DNA of 64,000 nucleotides. Source: Rhodoplanes serenus (GTDB taxonomy: Bacteria > Pseudomonadota > Alphaproteobacteria > Rhizobiales > Xanthobacteraceae). This document shows, one piece after another, positions 36,571 through 45,964 of the stretch. Below the pieces are notes generated by a model that worked only from the letters and a program-made list of their open reading frames with translations, was not told the DNA's origin and searched no databases. Location of the stretch: positions 1 to 64,000 of the forward strand of contig CAMDFO010000001.1 in the NCBI GenBank assembly GCA_945897515.1, read 5' to 3'. A program made the translations under genes and the position numbers. Within the stretch, counting starts at the first letter, position 1. Every line of letters begins with the position of its first letter.

Positions 36571-37830
36571 TTGAGGCATGCTCCACGCACATTCAGAAGG
36601 GGAAACCACATTCCAGCCTGGATTCTGGCGATTGCCGTCATCCTCGTTCTTCAAACGGCTTCGGCCTTCCTGACCAGGCTCGTTCCGATTATCTCGCCGG
36701 CGTTCATGGGCGAGTTCGGCTGGAACGGCAGTTGGATCGGATATCTGACGTCTGCGAACGTGGTCGGCGCTCTCATCGTGCTGATGATCGGCGCCGCGCT
36801 GATCCGGCAGGTCGGCGCTGTCCTGGCCTTGCAGATCAGCCTGCTGATCGGCGCGGCAAGCCTTGCGCTGTTCCATTTTCCTTCGATCGCGGTGGCGCTG
36901 ATCGCGAGTTCCCTCGTCGGTCTGAGCAACGGCACCGCCAACCCGGCCGGCAGCGAAGTCCTGCAACGCTTCACGCCGCCGGCGCACCGGAATTTCGTTT
37001 TCTCGATCAAGCAGGCAGGCGTCCCGCTGGGCGGCGTGATCGCCGGCCTCACCATTCCGCTGCTGGTCGACGCGATGGGCTGGCGCGTCGCCTTGATCGT
37101 CGCGGCCGGTGGAGTGCTGGCCGTAACGGCGCTGACCTGGCCGGCGCGGGCGCGCATCGACGGACCGCGTGAAACCACCGCCGCGTTCAGCCTGCGCAGC
37201 TTGAACCTGTGGGATCTTCTCGCTCCCCTGCAAAGTCTGACACAAAGTCCGGGGCTGTTGCGGATGGCGATCGTCGGCGCGTTGCTGATCGTCGCCCAGG
37301 CCTGCTGGGTGGCGTTCTCCGTGACCTATCTTGTCGTCGGTCTCGGCCATTCGCTGAGCGTGGCGGGTTTGATCTTTGCGGTGATGCAGGCAGCCGGCGT
37401 GATCGGCCGTATCATGATGGGATGGATCACCGACCGCGTCGGCTCCGCCACGCCGACGCTGACGATCGCTGCGATCCTGTCCGCCGCAACGACCATATTG
37501 TTTGCGCTGAGCAGCCCGGCGTGGCCGGTGTGGAGCCTGATGCTACTGGCGGCGGTCGCCGGAGCGTCGGTGTCGGGCTGGAACGGCGTTCAGGTCGCCG
37601 AGATCGCGCGCCGGTCGCCGCCCGGGCTGATCGGCGAGGCTGCGTCCGGATCGGTCATCCTGGTTTTCATCGGCACCATGACGGCGCCGGCGGCGTTTGC
37701 CGCATTCGTCGCGATGACCGGGCGCTTCGACTACGCCTTCATCGCCGCCGGGCTGTGCAGCTTGGCGTGCCTGCCGCTGTTGCGCGGTATCGATCGAGAC
37801 GTCGCGAAGACTGAGAAGGCCGAGAGCTAG
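36571..37830 (+). CDS. MFS transporter
   Basis: About 419 residues, twelve membrane helices. The MFS signature between helices 8 and 9 is GRIMMGWITDRVGS, and helix 5 has IKQAGVPLGGVIAGL. The layout resembles the CynX/NIMT and anion:cation symporter side of the superfamily. The start is uncertain: the frame opens at TTG 36571 with no good ribosome-binding site, whereas an AGAAGGGG site lies before residue 14, where only a rare ATT could start. Its stop overlaps the opposing dehydrogenase stop as CTAG. Confidence 0.82.
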   Translation: MRHAPRTFRRGNHIPAWILAIAVILVLQTASAFLTRLVPIISPAFMGEFGWNGSWIGYLTSANVVGALIVLMIGAALIRQVGAVLALQISLLIGAASLALFHFPSIAVALIASSLVGLSNGTANPAGSEVLQRFTPPAHRNFVFSIKQAGVPLGGVIAGLTIPLLVDAMGWRVALIVAAGGVLAVTALTWPARARIDGPRETTAAFSLRSLNLWDLLAPLQSLTQSPGLLRMAIVGALLIVAQACWVAFSVTYLVVGLGHSLSVAGLIFAVMQAAGVIGRIMMGWITDRVGSATPTLTIAAILSAATTILFALSSPAWPVWSLMLLAAVAGASVSGWNGVQVAEIARRSPPGLIGEAASGSVILVFIGTMTAPAAFAAFVAMTGRFDYAFIAAGLCSLACLPLLRGIDRDVAKTEKAES

Positions 37831-39623
37831 AACGCCTCGTCCGGCAATTCCATCATGCTCGCCGAGCCCGACTGGATGCGCGACAGATGCGCGCCGGTCT
37901 CCGGCAGCATGCGCTCCATGAAGAAGCGTCCGGTCACGAGCTTGGCGTTCATGCGTTCGGTCGAGCCGTTGGCGCCCGCTTTCAGCTTTTCGCGCGCCGC
38001 CGCCGCCATCCGGCACCACATGGTGCCGAGCGCCACCAGACCGAACAGGTGCATGAAATCGTGCGAGCCAGCGCCGGCGTTGTCGGGTTTGGCCAGCGCG
38101 TTCTGCATGAACCACATCGTCGCGGCCTGTAGATGGCTGAGCGCCTTACCGAGCGGCTCGGTGTAGGGCTTCATCCCATCGTCGCCGCTGTGCTGCTTGA
38201 TCAGCCCCTGCACCTCGGCAAAGAACGCCTGCAACGCGCGGCCGCCGTCCTTCGGCAGCTTGCGTCCCACGAGATCGAGCGCCTGGATTCCGTTGGCGCC
38301 CTCGTACAGCATGGTGATGCGCGCATCGCGCACAAACTGCTCCATGCCGTGCTCGGCGATGTAGCCGTGGCCGCCGAACAACTGCTGCGCCATCACGGTA
38401 TTGGCAAAGCCGGTATCGGTGAGCACACCTTTGATGACGGGGGTCAGGAGGCCCATGTGATCGTCGGCGGCCTGGCGGGTCTTGTCGTCCTGTGAGCGAT
38501 GCGCAAGATCGGATTGCAGCGCGGTCCACATCACCAGCGCGCGCGCTGCCTCGTTGAACGACTTGATGGTCATCAGCGTGCGGCGCACGTCGGGATGCAC
38601 GATGATCGGATCGGCCGGCTTGTCCTTGTGCTTGGAGCCGGACAGCGCGCGGCCTTGCAGCCGCTCCTTGGCGTAGGTCGCGGCGTTCTGGTAGGCGACC
38701 TCCGATAGCGCCAGCCCCTGCATGCCGACCGCGAGTCGCGCCTCGTTCATCATCGTGAACATGCCGTGCAGGCCGCGGTTCTCCTCGCCAAGCAACCAGC
38801 CGGTGGCGCCGTCGTAGTTCATCACGCAGGTCGAATTGCCGTGAATGCCCATCTTCTCTTCGAGCGAGCCGCAGGCGACGACGTTGCGCGCACCGAGCGA
38901 GCCGTCCGCGTTCGGCACCACCTTCGGCACGACGAACAGCGAGATACCCTTGGTGCCCTGCGGCGCGCCTTCGATGCGCGCCAGCACCAGATGGACGATG
39001 TTGTCTGCCAGGTCGTGCTCGCCAGCGGAGATGAATATCTTGGTGCCGGTGATCTTGTAGCTGCCGTCGGCCTGCTTGACCGCCTTGGCGCGAAGCAGCC
39101 CAAGGTCCGTACCGCAATGCGGCTCGGTGAGATTCATCGTGCCGGTCCACTCGCCGGCCACCATCTTCGGCAGGTAAAGCGCCTTCTGCTCCGGCGTGCC
39201 GTGCGCCAGCAGCGCGGCGATCGCGCCCTGGGTCAGGCCGGGATACATCGCGAACGCCATGTTGGCCGAGCAGAGAAATTCGTTGACCACCTCGGTCAGC
39301 GTGACCGGAAGCCCCATGCCGCCGAATTCTTCCGGCGCGGAGATTCCGATCCAGCCGCCTTCGCGCATCTGCCGGAAGGCATCGGCAAAGCCGGTGGGCG
39401 CGGTCACGCTGCCGTCGGGATGCCGGGTGCAGCCTTCCTGATCGCCGGTGCGGTTGAGCGGCGTGAGCACCTGCTCGCAGAACTTGGCGGCTTCCGTAAG
39501 GATCGCCGAAACCACATCGGGCGAGGCGTCCGCAAAGCCCGGCAAATTCGAATAACGATCGACGCGGAACACGTCGTTCCACAGGAACTGCACGTCGTCG
39601 AGGGGCGCCTTGTAGCTCGGCAT
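37827..39623 (-). CDS. Acyl-CoA dehydrogenase, large form with C-terminal extension
   Basis: 598 residues from ATG 39623; the ATG at 39632 sits too close to the AGGGA site. It has the N-terminal extension MPSYKAPLDDVQFLWNDVF of the large AcdB-like class, the FAD stretch MNLTEPHCGTDLGLLRAKA and the catalytic base in ARITMLYEGANGIQALDL, followed by a C-terminal domain of about 130 residues. These enzymes act on medium or long acyl-CoA. The gene follows a MerR regulator on the same strand. Confidence 0.93.
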   Translation of the reverse strand: MPSYKAPLDDVQFLWNDVFRVDRYSNLPGFADASPDVVSAILTEAAKFCEQVLTPLNRTGDQEGCTRHPDGSVTAPTGFADAFRQMREGGWIGISAPEEFGGMGLPVTLTEVVNEFLCSANMAFAMYPGLTQGAIAALLAHGTPEQKALYLPKMVAGEWTGTMNLTEPHCGTDLGLLRAKAVKQADGSYKITGTKIFISAGEHDLADNIVHLVLARIEGAPQGTKGISLFVVPKVVPNADGSLGARNVVACGSLEEKMGIHGNSTCVMNYDGATGWLLGEENRGLHGMFTMMNEARLAVGMQGLALSEVAYQNAATYAKERLQGRALSGSKHKDKPADPIIVHPDVRRTLMTIKSFNEAARALVMWTALQSDLAHRSQDDKTRQAADDHMGLLTPVIKGVLTDTGFANTVMAQQLFGGHGYIAEHGMEQFVRDARITMLYEGANGIQALDLVGRKLPKDGGRALQAFFAEVQGLIKQHSGDDGMKPYTEPLGKALSHLQAATMWFMQNALAKPDNAGAGSHDFMHLFGLVALGTMWCRMAAAAREKLKAGANGSTERMNAKLVTGRFFMERMLPETGAHLSRIQSGSASMMELPDEAF

Positions 39624-39710
39624 GGTGTGCATTCCCTGTTTCGGGAGATTTAAACTCGCACACCCGCATTTAGTTCAAGTTAAAGCGGAAAACAGGGCCT
39701 TGGCGGCGTC

Positions 39711-40163
39711 CTACGGCGCGGCGCACAGCCGGACGTAGGACGACGAATAGGTCCGCCGAAGCTCGGCCAGCGCCGCCTCGATCTCGCGCTTTCGCGCCTC
39801 CAGCAGCCGGATCTGCTCGACGCATTGTCGCCGGCTCATGCCGAGCGCGCCGGGCTCGGTCCCGTCCGCGGCGATCATCCGGCGAATCTCGGTCAGCGTG
39901 AATCCAAGAGTCTTGGCCTTGAGGATCAGTGCCAGCCGGTCGCGATCCTGCCGACCATAGAGCCGGACCGGACCGCTCCGGCCTGGGGAGAGCAGACCCT
40001 TGTTCTCGTAGAATCGCAGGGCCCGGGGCGTGATGCCGAATTCGATGGCCATTTGGGAGATGGTGCGCGCCTCGGTGACAGAGGTAATTGGATACAGGCC
40101 GAGGTCGCGGTCTTCCCACCGCGGGTCCGCAGGCGAGAACAGGAGTTCCCGATCGTCGTTCAT
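39711..40163 (-). CDS. MerR family transcriptional regulator
   Basis: 150 residues. The HTH starts near residue 34 with TISQMAIEFGITPRALRFYE and is followed by the wing KGLLSPGRSGPVRLYGRQD. A C-terminal coiled-coil dimer helix (RLLEARKREIEAALAELRR) completes the fold. No metal-binding cysteine cluster is present (one Cys near the C-terminus), so it is not a metal sensor. Being directly upstream of an acyl-CoA dehydrogenase, it resembles regulators of acyl-CoA catabolism. Confidence 0.9.
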   Translation of the reverse strand: MNDDRELLFSPADPRWEDRDLGLYPITSVTEARTISQMAIEFGITPRALRFYENKGLLSPGRSGPVRLYGRQDRDRLALILKAKTLGFTLTEIRRMIAADGTEPGALGMSRRQCVEQIRLLEARKREIEAALAELRRTYSSSYVRLCAAP

Positions 40164-40533
40164 CCGATCGCCACGCCAGCCGCCGACGGCAGCACCACAT
40201 GCGACATAAGGCCCGCGCGGCGCGATCCGGCAGAAACCCTGGGGTTACCTGGCGGGAGATTACGGTTACCCGGACTGCCAGCAGGCCGCCTCGGCCCTGG
40301 AATAGCCCATTGGCCTTGAAACAGCCGTTCCGGGGTGCCCGACCGCGGCCGTAAGCCGGCCCGGGATGCCAGGAAATCCGCCAGACGCGCCAGCGAGTTA
40401 ACCGGCTGTTTACCCTAATGAAGAAAAGTCGGTCCTCGGACATCGGACCGCGCCAGTCGCCACGCTTCCGTAACGAGAGCCGGGTCCTGGGGGCGGGGAC
40501 TACCGGCACATCGATCGAGCGATTGACCAAGGC
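40164..40533. other. Divergent intergenic region between merR and the PodJ-like gene
   Basis: No gene is supported in these 370 bases. Possible regulator sites are the dyad AACCC-TG-GGGTT (40235-40246) and two direct GGTTACC copies at 40243-40249 and 40264-40270, spaced 21 bases or two helical turns. A short frame from ATG 40418 in another phase has no family features. Confidence 0.45.
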
Positions 40534-43383
40534 GTGCGTCACAAACGCAGACCACAACGAGACGACTACGAGGACGACGAGGACTCGCTCGGCGAGAACC
40601 TCGCCGCCGTCAATGATCGTCTCGACGACCTGACGCGTCAGCTCGAACGCATGGCGCGCTCGAACGCGCCCACGCGCGAAACCGATCGCAGCGCCGACCG
40701 TGTGTCCGAGGCTGTGGCGCGTCTCGACCGTCGCCTCGACCAGATCGTCGCCGAGAGCCGGTCCGCGGCGAGCGAGGCCGAGCGGCGTGTCGCCCGCATG
40801 CCGTTGCCCCCGTCGCCCATGCCGATGCAAATGCCAATGGCGCCGCCACCACCGTCCAGCGGCCCGGTGAACTGGGCAACGGAGATTTCGCAGCGTCAAC
40901 GCGCGCTCGATGGCGAACCACAACTCGCAATCGGCGGCGGTCGGGCGCCCGGACAGGACCTGTCGGGCCTCGAACATCAATTGCGCCACATCACGACACA
41001 AATCGCGTCGCTGCACCGGCCTTACGAAGATGGATTCACCGCGCTGCGCGGCGACCTCGCCGAGATCGGACGCGCCCTCACCGAAGCGCTGCCCCGCCGG
41101 GCCGTCGAGGCATTGGAGGGCGAAGTCCGCTCCCTTGCCGAGCGCGTCGATTACAGCCGGAGCGCCGGTGCGGACAGTTCGTCGCTGAACAATCTCGAAC
41201 AAGGACTGGCCGAGGTGCGCGACGCGCTGCGCCATCTCACGCCAGCCGAGAGCCTGGCCGGTGTAGACGAGGCGGTGCGCGGCCTGTCGCGCAAGATCGA
41301 TCAGATTTCGATGTCGTCGGGCGGTCAGGATCCCGCGGCGTTCCAACAGCTTGAACAGGCGATCGGATCGCTGCGAAGCCTCGTATCCAACGTCGCATCC
41401 GACGGAGCGCTGGCCCAGCTTGCGGCCGAGGTGCGAACGCTCGCCAACCATTTCGAACGGGCCGCGACCGAAAGCAGTGGCGACGCGCTCGCTCGGCTGG
41501 ATTCGCGGATCGAGACCTTGATCCACAGCGGCCGTGCCGTCCCGCCCGAGCTCGAAGCATCGATCCGCGAACTGAGCGAGCGGTTGGAACGCGTGCCGCT
41601 CACCCACGGTGACCAGCTCGCACTCGGCAGCCTCGAGGACCGCATCGTCAAGCTGTACGAAAAGCTCGATGCCTCCGACGCGCGGCTTGGCAGCCTGGGC
41701 GCGATCGAGCGCGGCATCGCCGATCTGCTGGTGGCGGTCGAAGAAATGCGATCCGCAGGCGGACCGCGAGGTCTGCGCGCTCCCGCAACCGAACCACCGC
41801 AACACGAGTCTCCGCCGCCGGCGCCGCAATTGTACATTCCCGCACCGCAGGAGCCGCCGCCTCCGCCGGCACCGGTGCTGCAGGCGCCGACTCCGGCGCC
41901 GGTCGCCGTCGCTCCTATCCCGCCAAGCCCCCCGCAGGCTCAAAGGGCCGCGCCGCCACCGCGTCCGCCCGAGCCGCGTCGGCCGATCAATCCAAACCTG
42001 CCGCCAGACACGCCACTCGAGCCCGGCACCGGTGCGCCGAAGGTAAAGCCCGGCTCCGCGGCGGCGCGCATCGCCGCTTCCGAGGCGGCGCTTGGCAACG
42101 TCAAGCCCGCCGCCGTCGAAACCCAATCGTCAGCCGTGGCCGCAGCTCGCAGCGCCGCAAAATCCGCCGTTGCGGAGGGCCCGCCGGCAGTCGCGCCGAA
42201 GGAACGAAAGAAATCGTTCGAGCTGACCGAAGATGACATGGCGGCGGTCGAGGCCGGCCCACGCCGCATGAGCATCGGCAAAGCCGTCAAAGCCATATTG
42301 CTTGCGGGAAGCGTCATCGTGATCGTGCTCGGCACCGTGCACGTCGCCATGGAAATGTTCTTTTCCGGCGATGAGCCTGCGAGCACGCAGGACGAAAACA
42401 TGGCGCCCGCGCCAGCGCCGAGCTTGCCGCCCGCCACCGTGCCGAGCCGGCCGATGCCGACGCCGGAAGGATCGCTGCCTCCGCCGGCTGGATCGGACCC
42501 CGGCACCACAGGGCAGATCGGCCGGCCGGCGTCGATGTTCGATCCGGCGACCATCCTGCAACACCTGCCGAGAATTCCATCGTCCGACGTCACGGGGTCG
42601 GTTTCCCGGCAGGCGCCGGCGCGCGGCACCGCACCGGTCGCGCCCGCCGCAGCGCCGCCGGCCCTGGCTCAGGCCGCCATCGCCGGCTTGCCGGCGTCGG
42701 TCGGCCCGGTCCTGCGCACCGCCGTGGCGAACGGCGATCCCGCCGCGGAATATGAGATCGCGTTGCGCTATGCCGAGGGCCGCGGCGTGCCGACGAGCCT
42801 CGACGAGGCGGCGCGCTGGCTCGACCGCTCGGCCCGGGCAGGCTTCGCACCGGCGCAATTCCGGCTCGCCAGCCTGAATGAAAAGGGCGAGGGGCTGAAG
42901 AAGGATCTTCAAGCCGCGCGACGGCTCTATATCGCCGCCGCAGACAAGGGCCACGCCAAGGCCATGCACAATCTGGCCGTGCTTCACGCCGAAGGCGTCG
43001 ACGGCAAGCCGGACTACAAGGTAGCGGCGCAATGGTTCCGCAAGGCGGCGGCATACGGCATCGCCGACAGCCAGTTCAATCTCGCCATCCTCTACGCGCG
43101 CGGCATCGGCGTGGAGCCGAACCTGGCTGAATCCTACAAATGGTTTGCACTTGCGGCTGGCAACGGCGACCGCGACGCCGGCCGTAAGCGCGACGATGTG
43201 GCAGCGCGGCTCGATCAATCCTCGCTGATGGCGGCGAAACTCGCGGCCCAGACCTTTGTGCCCGAGCGCGAACCCGAAGCGGCCACGAGCGTCCGGGCCC
43301 CTGCGGGCGGCTGGGACCGGCCGGCAGTCACCGCTGCACCCGCCCGGTCGAAAGGCCGCACGTCCGCCCCCGCGGCGCAATGA
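40534..43383 (+). CDS. PodJ-like polar localisation protein with Sel1 repeats
   Basis: 949 residues from GTG 40534. The order is: charged coiled-coil region (about 20-410, with RLDDLTRQLERMAR near the start), Pro-rich linker (about 420-500), one membrane helix (about 582-608, VIVIVLGTVHVAMEMFF), a Pro-rich periplasmic spacer, and Sel1/TPR-type repeats (about 734-890, e.g. AAEYEIALRYAEGRG and SQFNLAILYARGIGVE). This matches PodJ-like cell-pole organisers. The helix-hairpin start seen in some relatives (EAREAAKEAARR-type) is absent, so either the start is misplaced or this is a shorter variant. Confidence 0.82.
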   Translation: MRHKRRPQRDDYEDDEDSLGENLAAVNDRLDDLTRQLERMARSNAPTRETDRSADRVSEAVARLDRRLDQIVAESRSAASEAERRVARMPLPPSPMPMQMPMAPPPPSSGPVNWATEISQRQRALDGEPQLAIGGGRAPGQDLSGLEHQLRHITTQIASLHRPYEDGFTALRGDLAEIGRALTEALPRRAVEALEGEVRSLAERVDYSRSAGADSSSLNNLEQGLAEVRDALRHLTPAESLAGVDEAVRGLSRKIDQISMSSGGQDPAAFQQLEQAIGSLRSLVSNVASDGALAQLAAEVRTLANHFERAATESSGDALARLDSRIETLIHSGRAVPPELEASIRELSERLERVPLTHGDQLALGSLEDRIVKLYEKLDASDARLGSLGAIERGIADLLVAVEEMRSAGGPRGLRAPATEPPQHESPPPAPQLYIPAPQEPPPPPAPVLQAPTPAPVAVAPIPPSPPQAQRAAPPPRPPEPRRPINPNLPPDTPLEPGTGAPKVKPGSAAARIAASEAALGNVKPAAVETQSSAVAAARSAAKSAVAEGPPAVAPKERKKSFELTEDDMAAVEAGPRRMSIGKAVKAILLAGSVIVIVLGTVHVAMEMFFSGDEPASTQDENMAPAPAPSLPPATVPSRPMPTPEGSLPPPAGSDPGTTGQIGRPASMFDPATILQHLPRIPSSDVTGSVSRQAPARGTAPVAPAAAPPALAQAAIAGLPASVGPVLRTAVANGDPAAEYEIALRYAEGRGVPTSLDEAARWLDRSARAGFAPAQFRLASLNEKGEGLKKDLQAARRLYIAAADKGHAKAMHNLAVLHAEGVDGKPDYKVAAQWFRKAAAYGIADSQFNLAILYARGIGVEPNLAESYKWFALAAGNGDRDAGRKRDDVAARLDQSSLMAAKLAAQTFVPEREPEAATSVRAPAGGWDRPAVTAAPARSKGRTSAPAAQ

Positions 43384-43519
43384 ACAAGGCGCACTGCTCA
43401 CCGTTACAAACAGGTGCAGAGCCTTTCGATCGAGCCTATACCGGAGCGACTCAAGCGCCGCGATCCGCGGCCCCTGAGACATCGAACTTGAGCTCAGGCA
43501 CAACGGCCGGATAGCGCGC

Positions 43520-44443
43520 GTGCAAATCTATCTCCCGATCGCCGACCTGCCGGTCAATATCTTCCTGGTGCTTGGCATGGGGCTGGCGGTCGGCTTCATC
43601 TCGGGAATGTTCGGGATCGGCGGCGGCTTTCTGATGACGCCGCTGCTCATCTTCATCGGCGTTTCGCCAGCGGTCGCGGTCGCCAGCGTGGCGAGCCACA
43701 TCGCCGCCTCGTCGTGCTCCGGCGCAATCTCCTACTGGAGACGAAACGCCATCGATCTCGCGCTGGCCTTGATGCTGCTGGCGGGCGGCATATTGGGGAC
43801 GGCCGTCGGCATCTGGCTGTTTGCCGTTCTGCGTGCGCTCGATCAGCTCGACCTGACCATCGGCCTCTCCTACGTGGTGCTGCTCGGCGTCGTCGGGGTG
43901 TTGATGATTACCGAGAGCGTCCGGGCGATTATCCGTGAGCAGCAAGGCAAGCCGACGACGCCGCGGCGCGGCGGGGCGCACACCTGGGTCCACGGGCTGC
44001 CGCTCAAGATGCGCTTCAAGCGCTCGAAGATCTACGTGTCGGCGATTCCGGTGTGGGGCATAGGTTTCCTCATCGGCTTCATCGGCGCCATCCTCGGCAT
44101 CGGCGGCGGATTCATCCTGGTTCCAATGCTGATCTATTTCCTCCGCGTGCCGACCGCGACCGTGCTCGGCACCTCGATGGTGCTGACGCTCATCACCATG
44201 GCATCGGCAACCGTGATGCACGCCGCCACCAATCATCTGGTGGATGCGGTGCTGGCGCTGATCCTGATGGTCGGTGGCGTGATCGGCGCGCAGTTCGGCG
44301 CCCGCGCCGGGCAGAACATGCGTGGCGAGCGGCTGCGCCTGCTGCTCGGCCTGCTGGTGTTCGCGGTCGGCTTGCGTTTTGCATTCCAGCTCGTGGTGCA
44401 GCCTGACGACCTCTATTCGGTCCGGCTGATCGGAGGCGGATGA
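43520..44443 (+). CDS. TSUP family transporter (TauE/SafE)
   Basis: 307 residues from GTG 43520 with about eight membrane helices in two pseudo-repeats, each with the GIGGGF signature (SGMFGIGGGFLMTPLL and GAILGIGGGFILVPML). TSUP members export or import sulfite, sulfoacetate or related anions. Its stop overlaps the start of the next gene (ATGA), a pair seen in many alphaproteobacteria. Confidence 0.93.
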   Translation: MQIYLPIADLPVNIFLVLGMGLAVGFISGMFGIGGGFLMTPLLIFIGVSPAVAVASVASHIAASSCSGAISYWRRNAIDLALALMLLAGGILGTAVGIWLFAVLRALDQLDLTIGLSYVVLLGVVGVLMITESVRAIIREQQGKPTTPRRGGAHTWVHGLPLKMRFKRSKIYVSAIPVWGIGFLIGFIGAILGIGGGFILVPMLIYFLRVPTATVLGTSMVLTLITMASATVMHAATNHLVDAVLALILMVGGVIGAQFGARAGQNMRGERLRLLLGLLVFAVGLRFAFQLVVQPDDLYSVRLIGGG

Positions 44444-45228
44444 CGATGACGCGCCTCCTCGCAGCCCTTGCCGCTGTTCTGCCCGCGCTGGTCGCCGCCG
44501 CGCCCGCGGCGGCCGAGCAACTGGTGATCTCGATCTCGCGCCATCAGGTCATGGTGAACTCGAGCTTCGACGGCACGTCGATCGTGTTATTCGGCACGGT
44601 CGAGCCCGACAGCCCCGGCGGGCGGCGTCAGAGCGTCAGCTACGACCTCGTCACCACCATTACTGGACCCCGGCAGACCCTGGTCACGCGCCGCAAGGAA
44701 CGGGTGCTCGGCATCTGGGCCAACGTCGCGGGGCGGACCTTCGTCAACGTGCCGACCTACCTTGCCGTGCTTGCAAACCGGCCATTCAACACCATCGCCA
44801 ATCCGGAGACGCTGCGCCGAAACCAGGTCGGCATGGATTACATCCTGCTGCCGCAGCAGATCGGCCCCGACGTCGCCGACGTGGTACGCGACGACCCGTT
44901 CCGGGTCAATTTCATCCGGCTGAAAAACGAACACAGGCTCTATCTCCAGGAGCCCAACGGCGTGACGTTCCTCACGCCAACGGTCTTCCGGGCCGGGATC
45001 GTGCTGCCGGCGATCTCGCCGGTCGGCAACTACGACGTCGACGTCAAGCTGTTCGGCAACGGCGCACTGCTGACGCGCGCAACGTCCGCGTTTGAAATCG
45101 TCAAGGTCGGATTCGAGCAGTTCGTCGCCACCGCGGCGCGCGACCACGGGCTGCTGTATGGCTTGGCGGCAGCGATGATGGCGGTGTTCACCGGCTGGTT
45201 CGCCAGCGTGGTGTTCCGAAGAGATTAA
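44440..45228 (+). CDS. TIGR02186 family periplasmic/membrane protein
   Basis: 262 residues: signal peptide (cleavage near AAA-E, about residue 26), a beta-rich periplasmic domain with LVISISRHQVMVNSSFDG and VPTYLAVLANRPF, and a C-terminal membrane anchor (about 236-257, GLLYGLAAAMMAVFTGWFA). It is the standard partner of the coupled TSUP gene; the function is unknown, but a periplasmic substrate-handling role for the transporter is likely. The stop overlaps the opposing pdeM stop (TTAA). Confidence 0.85.
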   Translation: MTMTRLLAALAAVLPALVAAAPAAAEQLVISISRHQVMVNSSFDGTSIVLFGTVEPDSPGGRRQSVSYDLVTTITGPRQTLVTRRKERVLGIWANVAGRTFVNVPTYLAVLANRPFNTIANPETLRRNQVGMDYILLPQQIGPDVADVVRDDPFRVNFIRLKNEHRLYLQEPNGVTFLTPTVFRAGIVLPAISPVGNYDVDVKLFGNGALLTRATSAFEIVKVGFEQFVATAARDHGLLYGLAAAMMAVFTGWFASVVFRRD

Positions 45229-45953
45229 TCCGGCAGGCACCGCTTGGCGCCGACGGCATACACCCGACGCTGGCCAAGCATGTGGGCCGTGAATGTCAGC
45301 GTGGCGAACAGCCGCGCAAACGCGCGGTCCCGCACGTTGAGCCCGCCGGCGTAGGCGCCGAACGCCGGCATCACCATCCGCTTGCCGTCGACCGCGAAGC
45401 AGCGCCGGCTGATCGCGCGCCCGCCGCCGGCAACGCGCGCCACCGGATGCAAATGGCCGGCGATCTCGCCCTCGCATTCAGCGGTCGGCTCGTGGCGGAA
45501 GGTGAGCGCGCCGAGCTTGAACACCGGAAGGAAGCGTCCGCCGATATTGTCGGCGGGGTCAGGATCGTGATTTCCAGCAATCCAGATCCAGTCGCGGCCG
45601 CGTTGCTGCGCCTTAAGCACCGCGCGATCGGTGTCGGCGAGCCGCGCCGGTCCGCGCCCGTCGTGAAAGCTGTCACCGAGCGCCACCACGACGCGCGGAG
45701 CATAGCGGGCGATGAGGTCGGCGACCCGCGCCAAGGTTGCGGCGGTATCATAGGGCGGCAGCAGCACACCGCGCGCGGCAAAGGCCGAGCCCTTTTCGAG
45801 ATGCAGGTCCGCAACCGCGAGCATGCCCTGCTCGGGCCAGTAGATCGCGCCGGCCGGATCGGCGGCCAGCGCAACCCCCGCGACCGTGATCGCGCCACTC
45901 GAAGGCGCTGCGCGCTCGCGCACGACGATCTGCGATGCAATAAGCCCCGACAA
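45225..45953 (-). CDS. pdeM: Ligase-associated DNA damage response endonuclease PdeM
   Basis: 242 residues with a metallophosphoesterase fold: LAVADLHLEKG (motif I), VALGDSFHDG, the metal-binding GNHD, and GHLHP. PdeM belongs to a four-gene DNA repair set with an Lhr-like helicase, an MBL exonuclease and an ATP-dependent ligase, all present nearby. The start codon is TTG at 45953, 11 bases after the META gene stop, so it is the last gene of a helicase-META-pdeM operon. Confidence 0.92.
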   Translation of the reverse strand: MSGLIASQIVVRERAAPSSGAITVAGVALAADPAGAIYWPEQGMLAVADLHLEKGSAFAARGVLLPPYDTAATLARVADLIARYAPRVVVALGDSFHDGRGPARLADTDRAVLKAQQRGRDWIWIAGNHDPDPADNIGGRFLPVFKLGALTFRHEPTAECEGEIAGHLHPVARVAGGGRAISRRCFAVDGKRMVMPAFGAYAGGLNVRDRAFARLFATLTFTAHMLGQRRVYAVGAKRCLPD

Positions 45954-45964
45954 AGGAACCCCGG

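Noticed and set aside
40418-40633. A 71-codon frame starting upstream of the PodJ-like gene as its missing N-terminus
   Set aside because: It is in another phase and does not resemble the start of PodJ-like proteins, so a frameshift explanation is not supported.
39670-42126. An 818-codon minus frame across merR and the PodJ-like gene
   Set aside because: It runs antisense to a coiled-coil gene and out of phase with merR; no protein family is recognised in it.
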